The notes under the pieces: generated by a model | Told to the model about the DNA's origin: nothing | Seen by the model: the letters and a program-made list of their open reading frames with translations, nothing else | Databases searched by the model: none | Program-made: the position numbers and the translations under genes | Source of the DNA: Alphaproteobacteria bacterium | Lineage (GTDB): Bacteria; Pseudomonadota; Alphaproteobacteria; BOG-932; Roseiterribacteraceae | Reading direction: 5' to 3' | Assembly (NCBI GenBank): GCA_903970575.1 | Contig: CAJCJC010000414.1 | Coordinates: 1-5,488, forward strand | Length of the DNA stretch: 5,488 nucleotides | Part shown: piece by piece, positions 1 to 5,488 of the stretch | How the letters are laid out: every line of letters starts with the position of its first letter | How positions within the stretch are numbered: the stretch's first letter is position 1

Positions 1-216
1 TGCGTCCTCGCCCTCGAATCGGAAAATCAACCGCCAATTTCCCGACACGCTGACAGACCAATAGCCTTTGAGATCGCCGACCAAGGGATGGAGCCGGTAG
101 CCAGGCAAATTCATCGCTTGAGGGGTCGTGGCCGACGCCAAGAGTCCCAAGCGCACCTGTAATCGCTTGACCAGATCGGCGGAGCCGCCGCTTGCATTAC
201 GGCCCGCCAATCTCAC
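1..216 (-). CDS. HigB/RelE-type toxin of a toxin-antitoxin pair, partial at the window edge and start unclear
   Basis: The minus strand encodes 72 residues to the window edge and matches the core of the HigB-like killer family (RelE/ParE fold), small proteins that usually cleave ribosome-bound mRNA and are neutralised by a HigA antitoxin. The visible signature is MNLPGYRLHPLVGDLKGYW, then SVSVSGNWRLIFRF and GEDA; the GDLKGYW and NWRLIFRF blocks are the family's most conserved parts. The last 10 or so residues, and any HigA gene (normally just downstream), lie beyond the left edge. The start is a problem: the only standard in-frame start is GTG at 216, which has no Shine-Dalgarno. Another 16 in-frame codons (264-217, ending RYRVLYDS) resemble the family N terminus but contain no start and are preceded by TAA at 267-265. 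The gene may use a rare start, be shortened, or be decaying. The family call is fairly safe; functionality is not. Confidence 0.6.
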   Translation of the reverse strand, partial: MRLAGRNASGGSADLVKRLQVRLGLLASATTPQAMNLPGYRLHPLVGDLKGYWSVSVSGNWRLIFRFEGEDA

Positions 217-298
217 GCTGTCGTACAGGACGCGATACCGAGAACCGACGGAAAATGCAGGGCTTTAAATCGCGCGGCCTTTAGCCCATATTGTCCGG
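217..298. promoter_or_regulatory. Divergent intergenic region between toxin gene and irr
   Basis: About 80 bases separate the toxin core from the irr start codon, so promoters for both are expected here. The region is locally AT-richer around 264-270 (TTTAAAT). It holds a GGGCT (260-264) / AGCCC (283-287) inverted pair and two copies of CTTTA (263-267 and 279-283). These could be parts of an operator, for example for irr autoregulation, but no convincing -35/-10 pair or full Irr box is visible. Part of it (264-217) may instead be toxin N-terminal coding sequence. Confidence 0.25.
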
Positions 299-721
299 AT
301 GTCCAGCGAATCCTCCCTTGCATCGTCGGCAGAGCGTCTTTCCAGCGCCGGGCTTCGCCCGACGCGGCAACGCCTGGCGTTGACGTCGCTCGTGTTTGGC
401 CAGGGCGAGCGGCACATCAGCGCCGAATCGCTTCACGCCGAGGCGTCGGAGGCGCAGGTGCCCGTGTCGCTGGCGACGGTCTACAACACGCTGCGCCGGT
501 TCACGGACTGTGGCATGCTGCGCGAAGTTCTGGTTGCGCCGGGCAAGGTTTATTTCGACACCAACGCCGCCGATCACCACCATTTCTTTTACGAGGAAAC
601 CGGCGAGCTGGCGGATATTCCCGCCGATCACGTGTTGCTGTCAAAGCTGCCGCCCGCCCCGGTCGGCGCGGAAGTTTCCCGCGTCGACGTCATCATCCGC
701 CTGACCCCCGCGAACCGTTAG
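299..721 (+). CDS. irr: Irr-like iron/heme-responsive transcriptional regulator (Fur family)
   Basis: This 140-residue cytoplasmic DNA-binding protein is of the Fur superfamily. Residues 18-65 form the winged-helix part, with GLRPTRQR (18-25) and the recognition helix VPVSLATVYNTL (54-65). The dimerisation part contains YFDTN (85-89), then HHH (93-95), E99, ELADI (103-107) and LSKLP (114-118). The HHH run followed by this pattern is characteristic of Irr, which in rhizobia controls heme and iron genes under iron limitation and is destabilised or inactivated through heme. The CxxC zinc motifs of typical Fur proteins are absent; the only cysteine is C71. Length matches the family. The ATG at 299 leaves a normal 17-residue lead before GLRPTRQR, although no strong Shine-Dalgarno precedes it. 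The gene ends tail-to-tail with the acyltransferase gene, overlapping by 4 bases. A generic Fur or PerR is less likely given HHH and missing CxxC. Confidence 0.88.
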   Translation: MSSESSLASSAERLSSAGLRPTRQRLALTSLVFGQGERHISAESLHAEASEAQVPVSLATVYNTLRRFTDCGMLREVLVAPGKVYFDTNAADHHHFFYEETGELADIPADHVLLSKLPPAPVGAEVSRVDVIIRLTPANR

Positions 722-1785
722 GCCCCGACCGCATAAACGCGGCGATGCAGGGCCTTCCCGGCCCGATCCTCCAGCCAACGATAGCTGAGATGCGCGGCGG
801 CGACGGAGCCGGCGAATCCCAGTAGCGCGAACAACAAGACGATCGCCAGATCGTTCAGGCGACCGTGAAGAACGCGCTGGATGAACAGCTTCATCGGATA
901 GGTCACGACCGGCGACCATAGATAAAAGCTGTAGCTTATGGTTCCCAGATATTGCAGGAACCGGGTCCGCAGCAGGGCCGACAAAAGGCATCGCCCCTCC
1001 ACGATGCATGCGAAAAAGATGAAGGCCGGGATTGTGGCCGGATAGACGAGGCCCGGTCTGGTTTCGGCGAGGGTCAGCATGGCGAGCATCAGAACGAGGG
1101 CCGGAATCGACAGGCCACGAAACCAAGCGGGCAAGGCGAGACGGGTGCGTCGCGACAGGAAATAGATCGCCACCCCGGGAATGAAAAACGCCGATCGTCC
1201 GTCCCGCACCAGCATAATCGTCAGAATCACGACCAACGCCAAAGCAGGCGCCCATCGCCCGAAACGCCGCCACAATACAAAATATCCGGCGGCGACGAGA
1301 TAGAAGGCGACCTCGAAACTGAGCGACCACGCGTTAAGCTGCGCGAGCGGTAGAGCGAAAACGCCGGGGAGGAAAAGCGCGTTCTCGACAAAGGCCAGTA
1401 GCCAGGCGCCGGGCCGAATGCCCGTCAGCCATTTATAATGAACGAACGGTCCGAGGCCGAAGACGAGTATCTGGATGGTGAGGAAAACCGGGTAAAGGCG
1501 GATCGCGCGATCGAGCAGGAAGCGCGCGGCGTCTCCATGCCGGATCAACGATCCCGTGATCAGATAGCCGGAGATGACGAAGAAGATTTCAACGCCGTGC
1601 TTTCCGGCGGCGAAGACGCCATCGCTGGGCGCGAGCAGAGAGGGCCAAAAGGCCCAAAGCGTCCCCATGCCATAGACGTGATAGATGAACACGGCGAGCG
1701 CGGAGAATCCCCTGAGGCCATGAATCTGGAGATTCAGGCGCCGGGGATAGGCGCCGGAGCCGGCTTCCTCCGCCCAAATCCCCAT
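718..1785 (-). CDS. Integral-membrane acyltransferase, acyltransferase-3 (OafA/YrhL-like) family
   Basis: The 355-residue polytopic inner-membrane protein has about ten hydrophobic segments. It belongs to the family that moves acetyl or other acyl groups from a cytoplasmic donor onto exported glycans, lipids or small molecules. Family marks are IHGLRGFSALAV (21-32) followed by the conserved H36; HGVEIFFVISGYLITG (63-78), with the FFVISGYL hallmark; DRAIRLYP (92-99); WSLSFEVAFYL; and LGTISYSFYLWSPVV near the end. The length is that of a stand-alone acyltransferase with no fused periplasmic SGNH domain. The start is ATG at 1785, which shares one base with the upstream SDR stop (TGATG); GTG at 1788 is an equally placed alternative adding one residue. 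The overlap points to translational coupling in an SDR-acyltransferase bicistron. The acceptor cannot be read from sequence; polysaccharide or lipid modification are the usual roles. Confidence 0.88.
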   Translation of the reverse strand: MGIWAEEAGSGAYPRRLNLQIHGLRGFSALAVFIYHVYGMGTLWAFWPSLLAPSDGVFAAGKHGVEIFFVISGYLITGSLIRHGDAARFLLDRAIRLYPVFLTIQILVFGLGPFVHYKWLTGIRPGAWLLAFVENALFLPGVFALPLAQLNAWSLSFEVAFYLVAAGYFVLWRRFGRWAPALALVVILTIMLVRDGRSAFFIPGVAIYFLSRRTRLALPAWFRGLSIPALVLMLAMLTLAETRPGLVYPATIPAFIFFACIVEGRCLLSALLRTRFLQYLGTISYSFYLWSPVVTYPMKLFIQRVLHGRLNDLAIVLLFALLGFAGSVAAAHLSYRWLEDRAGKALHRRVYAVGA

Positions 1786-2600
1786 CACTCGAGTCGCGGC
1801 AGACGCGGCGTGCGCCGGGCCAGGACATCGTCAGCGCGCCGCCGATAGGCTTCGTCGAACGCCTCGGGCTGCGGGATAATCCAGAACTGGTCGGCCGCGA
1901 TTCCCGCGAAGACCAGCTCCGCGAACTGGTCGCCCGTCAGCCCGTACGCCGTCAGCATGGACCTTAGATCGTCGACGAAGGACTGGACCCCGGGCTCAAC
2001 CATCGCGCCGAAGGGATCGTTAAAAATACCGGTCTTGACCGGACCGGGGGCGAGCAGCGACACGCCGATCGGCGCCTTGATGATTTCAAACTCGGCCCGC
2101 AGCGACTCCGTCAGGGCGACGATGGCGAATTTGGTGACCGAGTAGGGCGCCATCAGCGGGCTCGCCAGAAAGCCGCCGACCGAGCTGGTGTTGACGATAT
2201 GCGCCTTCGTGCCCGCCTTCAGCATGCGGGGCACGAAGCTGCGCACCCCATGCAGCACGCCGAAGAAATTCACGTCGACGCTGCGCCGCCAGCGTTCCGG
2301 CTCGATCGTCCAGCTGAAGCCGGTGGCCATGATGCCGGCGTTGTTGAACAGAAGATCGACGGCGCCAAAATTTTCATAGGCTTTGTCGGCGAGCGCCTCG
2401 ACGGATTCCGGGTCGGCGACATCGGTCGGCGCCGTCAGAACTTCGCCGCCGAGCGTGGCGGCCAGGGCGGTTAGCTCCGGCTCCCGCACATCGGCCAGCA
2501 CCACCCGCATGCCGAGCGACAGCGCCTTGCGCGCGAGGCCGGCGCCGATTCCGCTCGCGGCCCCGGTAATGACCGCGACCTTGCCATCGAAGTCCATCAT
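1785..2600 (-). CDS. Classical short-chain dehydrogenase/reductase (SDR), probably NAD(H)-preferring
   Basis: The 271-residue Rossmann-fold oxidoreductase interconverts an alcohol and a ketone on an unidentified substrate. It has the full classical SDR set: TGAASGIG (12-19) for the dinucleotide, D37 at the end of the second strand (LADV), D60, NNAG (86-89), and the catalytic set N111, S139/S140, Y153 and K157 (YSVTK), then APGPVKT. An acidic residue at the end of strand 2 usually favours NAD over NADP. The ATG at 2600 was chosen because GGGGAAG lies 6 bases upstream (2613-2607) and the protein then begins MMDFDGKVAVITG, the normal SDR lead. ATG at 2597 is also possible, while the longer reading from 2639 adds 13 unconserved residues. 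The gene is first in a bicistron with the acyltransferase and divergent from the COQ4-like gene. The family is certain and the substrate is unknown. Confidence 0.92.
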   Translation of the reverse strand: MMDFDGKVAVITGAASGIGAGLARKALSLGMRVVLADVREPELTALAATLGGEVLTAPTDVADPESVEALADKAYENFGAVDLLFNNAGIMATGFSWTIEPERWRRSVDVNFFGVLHGVRSFVPRMLKAGTKAHIVNTSSVGGFLASPLMAPYSVTKFAIVALTESLRAEFEIIKAPIGVSLLAPGPVKTGIFNDPFGAMVEPGVQSFVDDLRSMLTAYGLTGDQFAELVFAGIAADQFWIIPQPEAFDEAYRRRADDVLARRTPRLPRLE

Positions 2601-2606
2601 TGCGCG

Positions 2607-2613
2607 CTTCCCC
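2607..2613 (-). promoter_or_regulatory. Ribosome binding site of the SDR gene
   Basis: GGGGAAG on the minus strand ends 6 bases before the ATG at 2600. It decides between this start and the reading-frame opening at 2639, which lacks a comparable site. Confidence 0.55.
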
Positions 2614-2719
2614 TTGTTGCTCCGCCCAGAATAACCCACCGCACGGTTTGCCCTCCGCCTGGCTTTCGTGCAACGATTACGCCCGTAAGACAGCTAAGCG
2701 TGCGCATAAAAGAGACAGT

Positions 2720-2725
2720 GGAGGA
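2720..2725 (+). promoter_or_regulatory. Ribosome binding site of the COQ4-like gene
   Basis: GGAGGA stands 5 bases before the ATG at 2731. It is a strong anti-16S match and fixes the start of the COQ4-like gene. Confidence 0.75.
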
Positions 2726-2730
2726 AAGCG

Positions 2731-3564
2731 ATGGTTGACGTTCCGTATCTTCTTCGCGGGGTAAAAAATATCCCGACCGAAAGCAGCATGCTGATCAGCT
2801 CGTCCAAATACCTTAATAACGCCAAGCTGCGCGAGTGGGTCGCGATGATCCTGTTGCGCCGCAACGGGGATGATTTTCCGCCGCAGGCCGAGATGTACGA
2901 GATCGTCGGCATCTTGAGCGATCTGCAGGATAAGCCGCATATCGAAGAGCTGTTCCGGCTGGAGCGCCAGAAAAATCCCCGCCTCGACGCCTGGTTCGAG
3001 GAAGGCTTCATGTCCAATTTCAACGCCGATGAATTTCGCAAGTTTCCCGAGGGAACGCTCGGCGAAATCTTTTATCGCAAGGTTTTGAAGAACGCCTTCG
3101 AGCTTGAGATCTATCGCCTGCCAAAGCCGAAGACGCAGCTTGAGTTCTTCAATTACCGCAGCGCCCAGACGCATGATTTCGAGCATGTCATCACCGGCGG
3201 CAATCTGGATTACATGGGTGAGTTGGTGCCGTATTGGTGCCGCATCACCAATTTGTTCAAGCATTTGAGCCCGGAACTGGCGGGCGAAGTCTCCGTCATG
3301 CAGCTGCTCGGATCGCTGCGCTATACGGTGCGGACCATGCTGCATTATCCGGAGGTATGGCCGACCTGCCAGAGCAATATCGAGCGCGGCATGAAGGTGG
3401 GCCATGAATCCGGCCCGATCTTCATGAACAAATACGAGGATGCGCTGCATCTGCCGCTGGAGGACGCACGGCGGATGCTGGGCGTGGTCGGCGCGATCGA
3501 CGTCGACACCAGCGCGCCTTCGGAAATCTGGGCGGAACGGATCACCGCGATGGCGGCGGAGTAG
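2731..3564 (+). CDS. COQ4-family protein (ubiquinone-biosynthesis Coq4-like), 277 residues
   Basis: The key feature is HDFEH at 148-152 followed by E164, an exact HDxxHx11E motif, the metal-ligand signature of the COQ4 family. Further C-terminal are HLSPELAGE and LLGSLRYTVRTMLHYPEVW, then a terminal region with KYEDALHLPLEDAR. The protein is soluble, with no signal peptide or clear membrane segment. In eukaryotes COQ4 is needed for ubiquinone synthesis and has been linked to oxidative decarboxylation of the C1 position of the ring; a cyanobacterial homologue binds an isoprenoid phosphate. This protein carries a long N-terminal part (about 1-130) ahead of the motif, with the conserved-looking YLNNAKLREWVAMILLRRNG (27-46). 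No other ubiquinone genes are in the window. It is divergent from an SDR and is followed by an MFS transporter in the same frame after TAG at 3562. The family call is strong; a quinone role is unproven, and a related aromatic or isoprenoid substrate is possible. Confidence 0.8.
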   Translation: MVDVPYLLRGVKNIPTESSMLISSSKYLNNAKLREWVAMILLRRNGDDFPPQAEMYEIVGILSDLQDKPHIEELFRLERQKNPRLDAWFEEGFMSNFNADEFRKFPEGTLGEIFYRKVLKNAFELEIYRLPKPKTQLEFFNYRSAQTHDFEHVITGGNLDYMGELVPYWCRITNLFKHLSPELAGEVSVMQLLGSLRYTVRTMLHYPEVWPTCQSNIERGMKVGHESGPIFMNKYEDALHLPLEDARRMLGVVGAIDVDTSAPSEIWAERITAMAAE

Positions 3565-3708
3565 GCCGGAAGGCGCGTCATCCAAACCATAGCGGTTACC
3601 CCCGAGACGGCGGCGCGCGAAACGCCAGCGCGGCGGCGCTGGCGTACGGCGATCATCCTGACCTTCGCCTATGGCGTCGCGCAGGTAGATCGCAACGCCA
3701 TCAATCTG
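3565..3708 (+). other. In-frame coding extension holding the N terminus of the MFS transporter, without a standard start codon
   Basis: Read in the transporter's frame, this stretch has no stop after the TAG at 3562-3564. It ends ARRRWRTAIILTFAYGVAQ then VDRNAINL, a basic lead followed by the first transmembrane helix and the D-R pair that spinster-like MFS proteins carry before LLPSI. It is therefore very probably translated. No ATG, GTG or TTG occurs in it. A plausible Shine-Dalgarno GGAAGG (3568-3573) lies 6 bases before ATC at 3580 and 15 before ATA at 3589. A rare start, a start-codon mutation, readthrough of the TAG, or a sequence error would each explain this. Confidence 0.6.
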
Positions 3709-4896
3709 TTGTTGCCGTCCATCGCGGCGGATCTGCGGCTGACGGATACCGAGGCCGGGCTGCTGAGCGGTTTCGCGTTCGCCGTTCTGTTTTCGCTCGC
3801 GTCGATACCGATAGGCATATTGGCGGACCGGATCGACCGGCGCTGGATCGTCGGGCTCGGTCTTGCGGCATGGAGCGCGCTGACGGCGCTTCAGGCCGCC
3901 GCGCGCGGCTTTGGCGCGCTGTTCGCGATCAGACTGGGCGTGGGAATCGGCGAGGCGACGCTCGCCCCGTGCGCCTATCCGATCCTGGCGGAAAGCTTTC
4001 CCAAATCCTTTACATCGCGGGCTATCGGCTTTTACGTGGCCGGTGCGGCGACCTTGTCGGGGATCGCCATCGCATCGATCGGCGGATTGCTCGACCGGCT
4101 TAAAGCCGGGCACATGCCGGGCGACTTCGCGCCCTGGCGAATCGTCTTTCTTGTCATCGCCATTCCCGGACTCATCCTGGCCTTGCTGACGCCCTTGATC
4201 GGGTCCGGCGGCGCGCGGTTGGATAGATCGATGCCATCGCCCTATGCAGGCGCCAGGGCCAGAGGCCTTAGGACCGGCGTTCCGATATTGCTTTATGGCG
4301 GCGCGGCGGCGTTTTACGCCACCTTGTTCGTTCTGTTCGTCTGGACTCCCACGATCTTTATCCGGGATTTCGGATTGTCATCGACCCAAGCCGGCGCATT
4401 GTTGGGGAGCGAACAGATTCTGTCGGGCGTGGTCGGCACGCTGTTCGGCGCATGGTTGGCGGACCGGGCCGGACCGACCCGCCGGGTTTCAAGCGCGCTC
4501 GCCATCGCATCGGTCGGGCTCGCGGCCATGGCCGCGGGGCTTGTGGCGATCGCGTGCGCGCATGCCGTGCTGGTGGCGGCCTCCGCCGCGATCGTGGCGG
4601 CTTTGCTGGGCGGGATGGGCGCGAGCCTGCTGCCGATGGCGGTGCAGGAAACCAGCGCCCCCGGCGCAAGATCGCTCGCGACCGCGCTGTTCATGCTGGC
4701 GATCAACCTGTTCGGAACGGGGCTCGGGCCGCCGCTCGCGGGCGGGTTCAGCGACGCGCTGGGTCCTGGGCATCTGCGGATCGGCGCGGCGCTCGCCGGC
4801 GGATTGCTAGGCGCCGCCGGCGTGGCGATGCTGCTGTTCCTAAGGCGGGGCTTGATCGGCGACGCGGAATATCGCGCCCAAGACAGCGCCTCGTAA
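3709..4896 (+). CDS. Major facilitator superfamily transporter, spinster-like; true N terminus probably upstream
   Basis: This is a twelve-helix inner-membrane secondary transporter. From the first standard codon (TTG 3709) it is 395 residues; with the upstream in-frame extension from about 3580 it would be near 438, the usual family size. Visible marks are LLPSIAADL then TDTEAGLLSGFAFAVLFS, motif A as GILADRIDRR after helix 2, RLGVGIGEATLAPCAYPILA in helix 4, and a second-half motif-A copy at GAWLADRAGPTRR. This arrangement is typical of the spinster-like group, whose members move lipids such as sphingosine-1-phosphate in animals and various organic compounds in bacteria; the substrate here is unknown. 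The TTG start would cut off helix 1 and has no Shine-Dalgarno, so it is given only as the first conventional codon. The gene follows the COQ4-like gene by one stop codon and is presumably cotranscribed, suggesting export or import of a related compound. It converges on the permease gene. Confidence 0.85.
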   Translation: MLPSIAADLRLTDTEAGLLSGFAFAVLFSLASIPIGILADRIDRRWIVGLGLAAWSALTALQAAARGFGALFAIRLGVGIGEATLAPCAYPILAESFPKSFTSRAIGFYVAGAATLSGIAIASIGGLLDRLKAGHMPGDFAPWRIVFLVIAIPGLILALLTPLIGSGGARLDRSMPSPYAGARARGLRTGVPILLYGGAAAFYATLFVLFVWTPTIFIRDFGLSSTQAGALLGSEQILSGVVGTLFGAWLADRAGPTRRVSSALAIASVGLAAMAAGLVAIACAHAVLVAASAAIVAALLGGMGASLLPMAVQETSAPGARSLATALFMLAINLFGTGLGPPLAGGFSDALGPGHLRIGAALAGGLLGAAGVAMLLFLRRGLIGDAEYRAQDSAS

Positions 4897-4905
4897 TGCG
4901 AGGCG
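4887..4905. terminator. Possible stem-loop terminator between convergent genes
   Basis: CGCCTCG (4887-4893) and CGAGGCG (4899-4905) form a perfect 7-bp GC-rich stem around the loop TAATG, which contains the MFS stop codon. It lies between two convergent genes only 10 bases apart, where a bidirectional terminator is expected. No T-run follows on either strand, so it does not fit a standard intrinsic terminator. Confidence 0.35.
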
Positions 4906-4906
4906 G

Positions 4907-5488
4907 CTAAAGCTCCATCTGCTCCCGGCCGCGGGCGAATTGCGACAAGGTGACCGCCAGGATCAGCGCGCCGCCGTTGAACACGTTGGTGACCCAGAGC
5001 GGGATGCCCAGCATGCTGAGCCCCGTGATGCCGGATGACAGGAAATAGACCGCGATAAACGCGCCCCAGGCGTTGAAGCGCCCCGGCACGATGCTGGTCG
5101 CGCCCAGATAGGCGGCGGCGAAGGCGGGCAAGAGGAAGTTCAGACCGGATACGGGATCGGCCGCGCCCAGCACGCCGACATAGATGATGCCGGCCAGCGC
5201 CGCCAGCATGCTGGAGGCGATCAGGCAGCCGGCCCGCACTCGGCCGACATTGATGCCGACCAGCCGCGCCACCTCTCGCCCGCGGCCGACGAAGATCAGG
5301 CGCTGCCCGAGCGGGGTATAGGTGAACACATACCAGACCAGGGCGGCGGCGATTGCGGCGTAATAGAACGCGAAGCTGAGCCCGAACAGCCGGTCCTCGG
5401 CCACAATCCGCACCAGCCAGGGCGAGATGCCGCCGATGGTGGAGGAATTGCTGATCCATTGCACCAGCCCGGTGATCAGCGAGGCGGT
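4907..5488 (-). CDS. ABC transporter permease, RbsC/BPD_transp_2 type (sugar-like importer), C-terminal part
   Basis: The minus strand carries 193 residues of a polytopic permease; the N-terminal portion lies beyond the right edge, since the frame stays open to 5488 (TASLITGLVQ before the GTG at 5464). Family features are TPLGQRLIFVGRGREVARLVGI-type sequence just after a helix, the cytoplasmic loop that contacts the ATPase; then the helix AGCLIASSMLAALAGIIYVG, DPVSGLNFLLPAFAAAYLGA, and the C-terminal GGALILAVTLSQF. This matches permeases of ribose/xylose/autoinducer-2-type importers, which work with a periplasmic binding protein and a double-domain ATPase. Those partners are not in the window and may lie to the right. 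Full-length relatives have about 320-350 residues, so roughly 130-150 are missing. The GTG at 5464 is not the start because conserved sequence continues upstream. The substrate is probably a sugar or related polar compound but cannot be told from the permease. Confidence 0.88.
   Translation of the reverse strand, partial: TASLITGLVQWISNSSTIGGISPWLVRIVAEDRLFGLSFAFYYAAIAAALVWYVFTYTPLGQRLIFVGRGREVARLVGINVGRVRAGCLIASSMLAALAGIIYVGVLGAADPVSGLNFLLPAFAAAYLGATSIVPGRFNAWGAFIAVYFLSSGITGLSMLGIPLWVTNVFNGGALILAVTLSQFARGREQMEL

Larger units (their letters stand above)
2601..2730. promoter_or_regulatory. Divergent promoter/operator region between the SDR and COQ4-like genes
   Basis: These 130 bases must hold the promoters for both outward-facing transcription units. 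An imperfect dyad with arms TTACG (2677-2681) and CGTAA (2684-2688) around CC sits near the middle and is a candidate operator for shared control. CATAAA (2705-2710) could be a -10 element for the rightward gene, but no well-spaced -35 was found. No regulator gene lies in the unit itself. Confidence 0.35.

Noticed and set aside
260..287. Possible Irr box (iron control element) upstream of irr
   Set aside because: TTTAAAT and CTTTAGC resemble pieces of the TTTAGAA-type element, but the two halves do not form the expected inverted pair. It is kept only as a weak intergenic note.
641..1330. Minus-strand reading frame of 229 codons inside the acyltransferase gene
   Set aside because: It is an out-of-frame shadow of a gene with strong family motifs, rich in arginine and without membrane or domain pattern of its own.
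952..1848. Plus-strand reading frames opposite the acyltransferase (952-1353 and 1438-1848)
   Set aside because: They are charged, low-complexity products antisense to a clear membrane protein gene, with no ribosome binding site or family signal.
2677..4113. Long minus-strand reading frame of 478 codons opposite the COQ4-like and MFS genes
   Set aside because: It has low-complexity R/Q/D-rich composition with no family motifs, and lies antisense to two genes with clear motifs. Such antisense frames are common in GC-rich coding DNA.
4314..5459. Minus-strand reading frame of 381 codons across the MFS 3' half and the ABC permease
   Set aside because: It is shifted relative to the permease frame and antisense to the transporter. 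The residues are arginine/proline/serine-rich without recognisable domains.
1..5488. CRISPR array, tRNA/rRNA genes, insertion sequence or prophage parts
   Set aside because: No regularly spaced repeats, cloverleaf-like or rRNA-like segments, transposase motifs or terminal repeats were seen on either strand.

Overview
The window is GC-rich (roughly 60% or more by eye) with dense, mostly abutting genes. It most likely comes from an alphaproteobacterium. The best taxonomic clue is an Irr-type Fur-family regulator with a HHH heme motif, which is typical of Rhizobiales and Rhodobacterales. The COQ4-like gene fits alphaproteobacteria generally. The genus cannot be fixed from this sequence.

Layout, left to right. 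(1) Positions 1-216, minus strand: most of a HigB/RelE-type toxin that runs off the left edge and has no good start codon. (2) 299-721, plus: an Irr-like iron/heme-responsive regulator, divergent from the toxin. (3) 718-1785, minus: an integral-membrane acyltransferase (acyltransferase-3/OafA type), convergent with irr and overlapping its stop. (4) 1785-2600, minus: a classical short-chain dehydrogenase/reductase whose stop overlaps the acyltransferase start (TGATG), so the two form a coupled bicistron. (5) 2601-2730: a divergent control region. (6) 2731-3564, plus: a COQ4-family protein with an intact HDxxHx11E metal motif. (7) About 3565-4896, plus: an MFS transporter of the spinster-like type, in the same reading frame as the COQ4-like gene and separated from it by one TAG codon. 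It has no ATG, GTG or TTG upstream of its first transmembrane helix. (8) 4907-5488, minus: the C-terminal part of an RbsC-type ABC permease that runs off the right edge.

The most coherent unit is the divergent pair of operons around 2.6-2.7 kb: SDR plus membrane acyltransferase on one side, COQ4-like protein plus MFS transporter on the other. A redox enzyme, an acyl-transfer enzyme, a protein of a quinone/isoprenoid-lipid family and an exporter-type permease could together handle a lipophilic metabolite. That joint role is inference; only the family assignments rest on visible motifs. The COQ4-like gene has no ubiquinone genes beside it here, so a role other than ordinary ubiquinone synthesis is possible.

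Two genes (the toxin and the MFS transporter) have conserved N-terminal coding sequence without a usable start codon. That is the main anomaly in the window.
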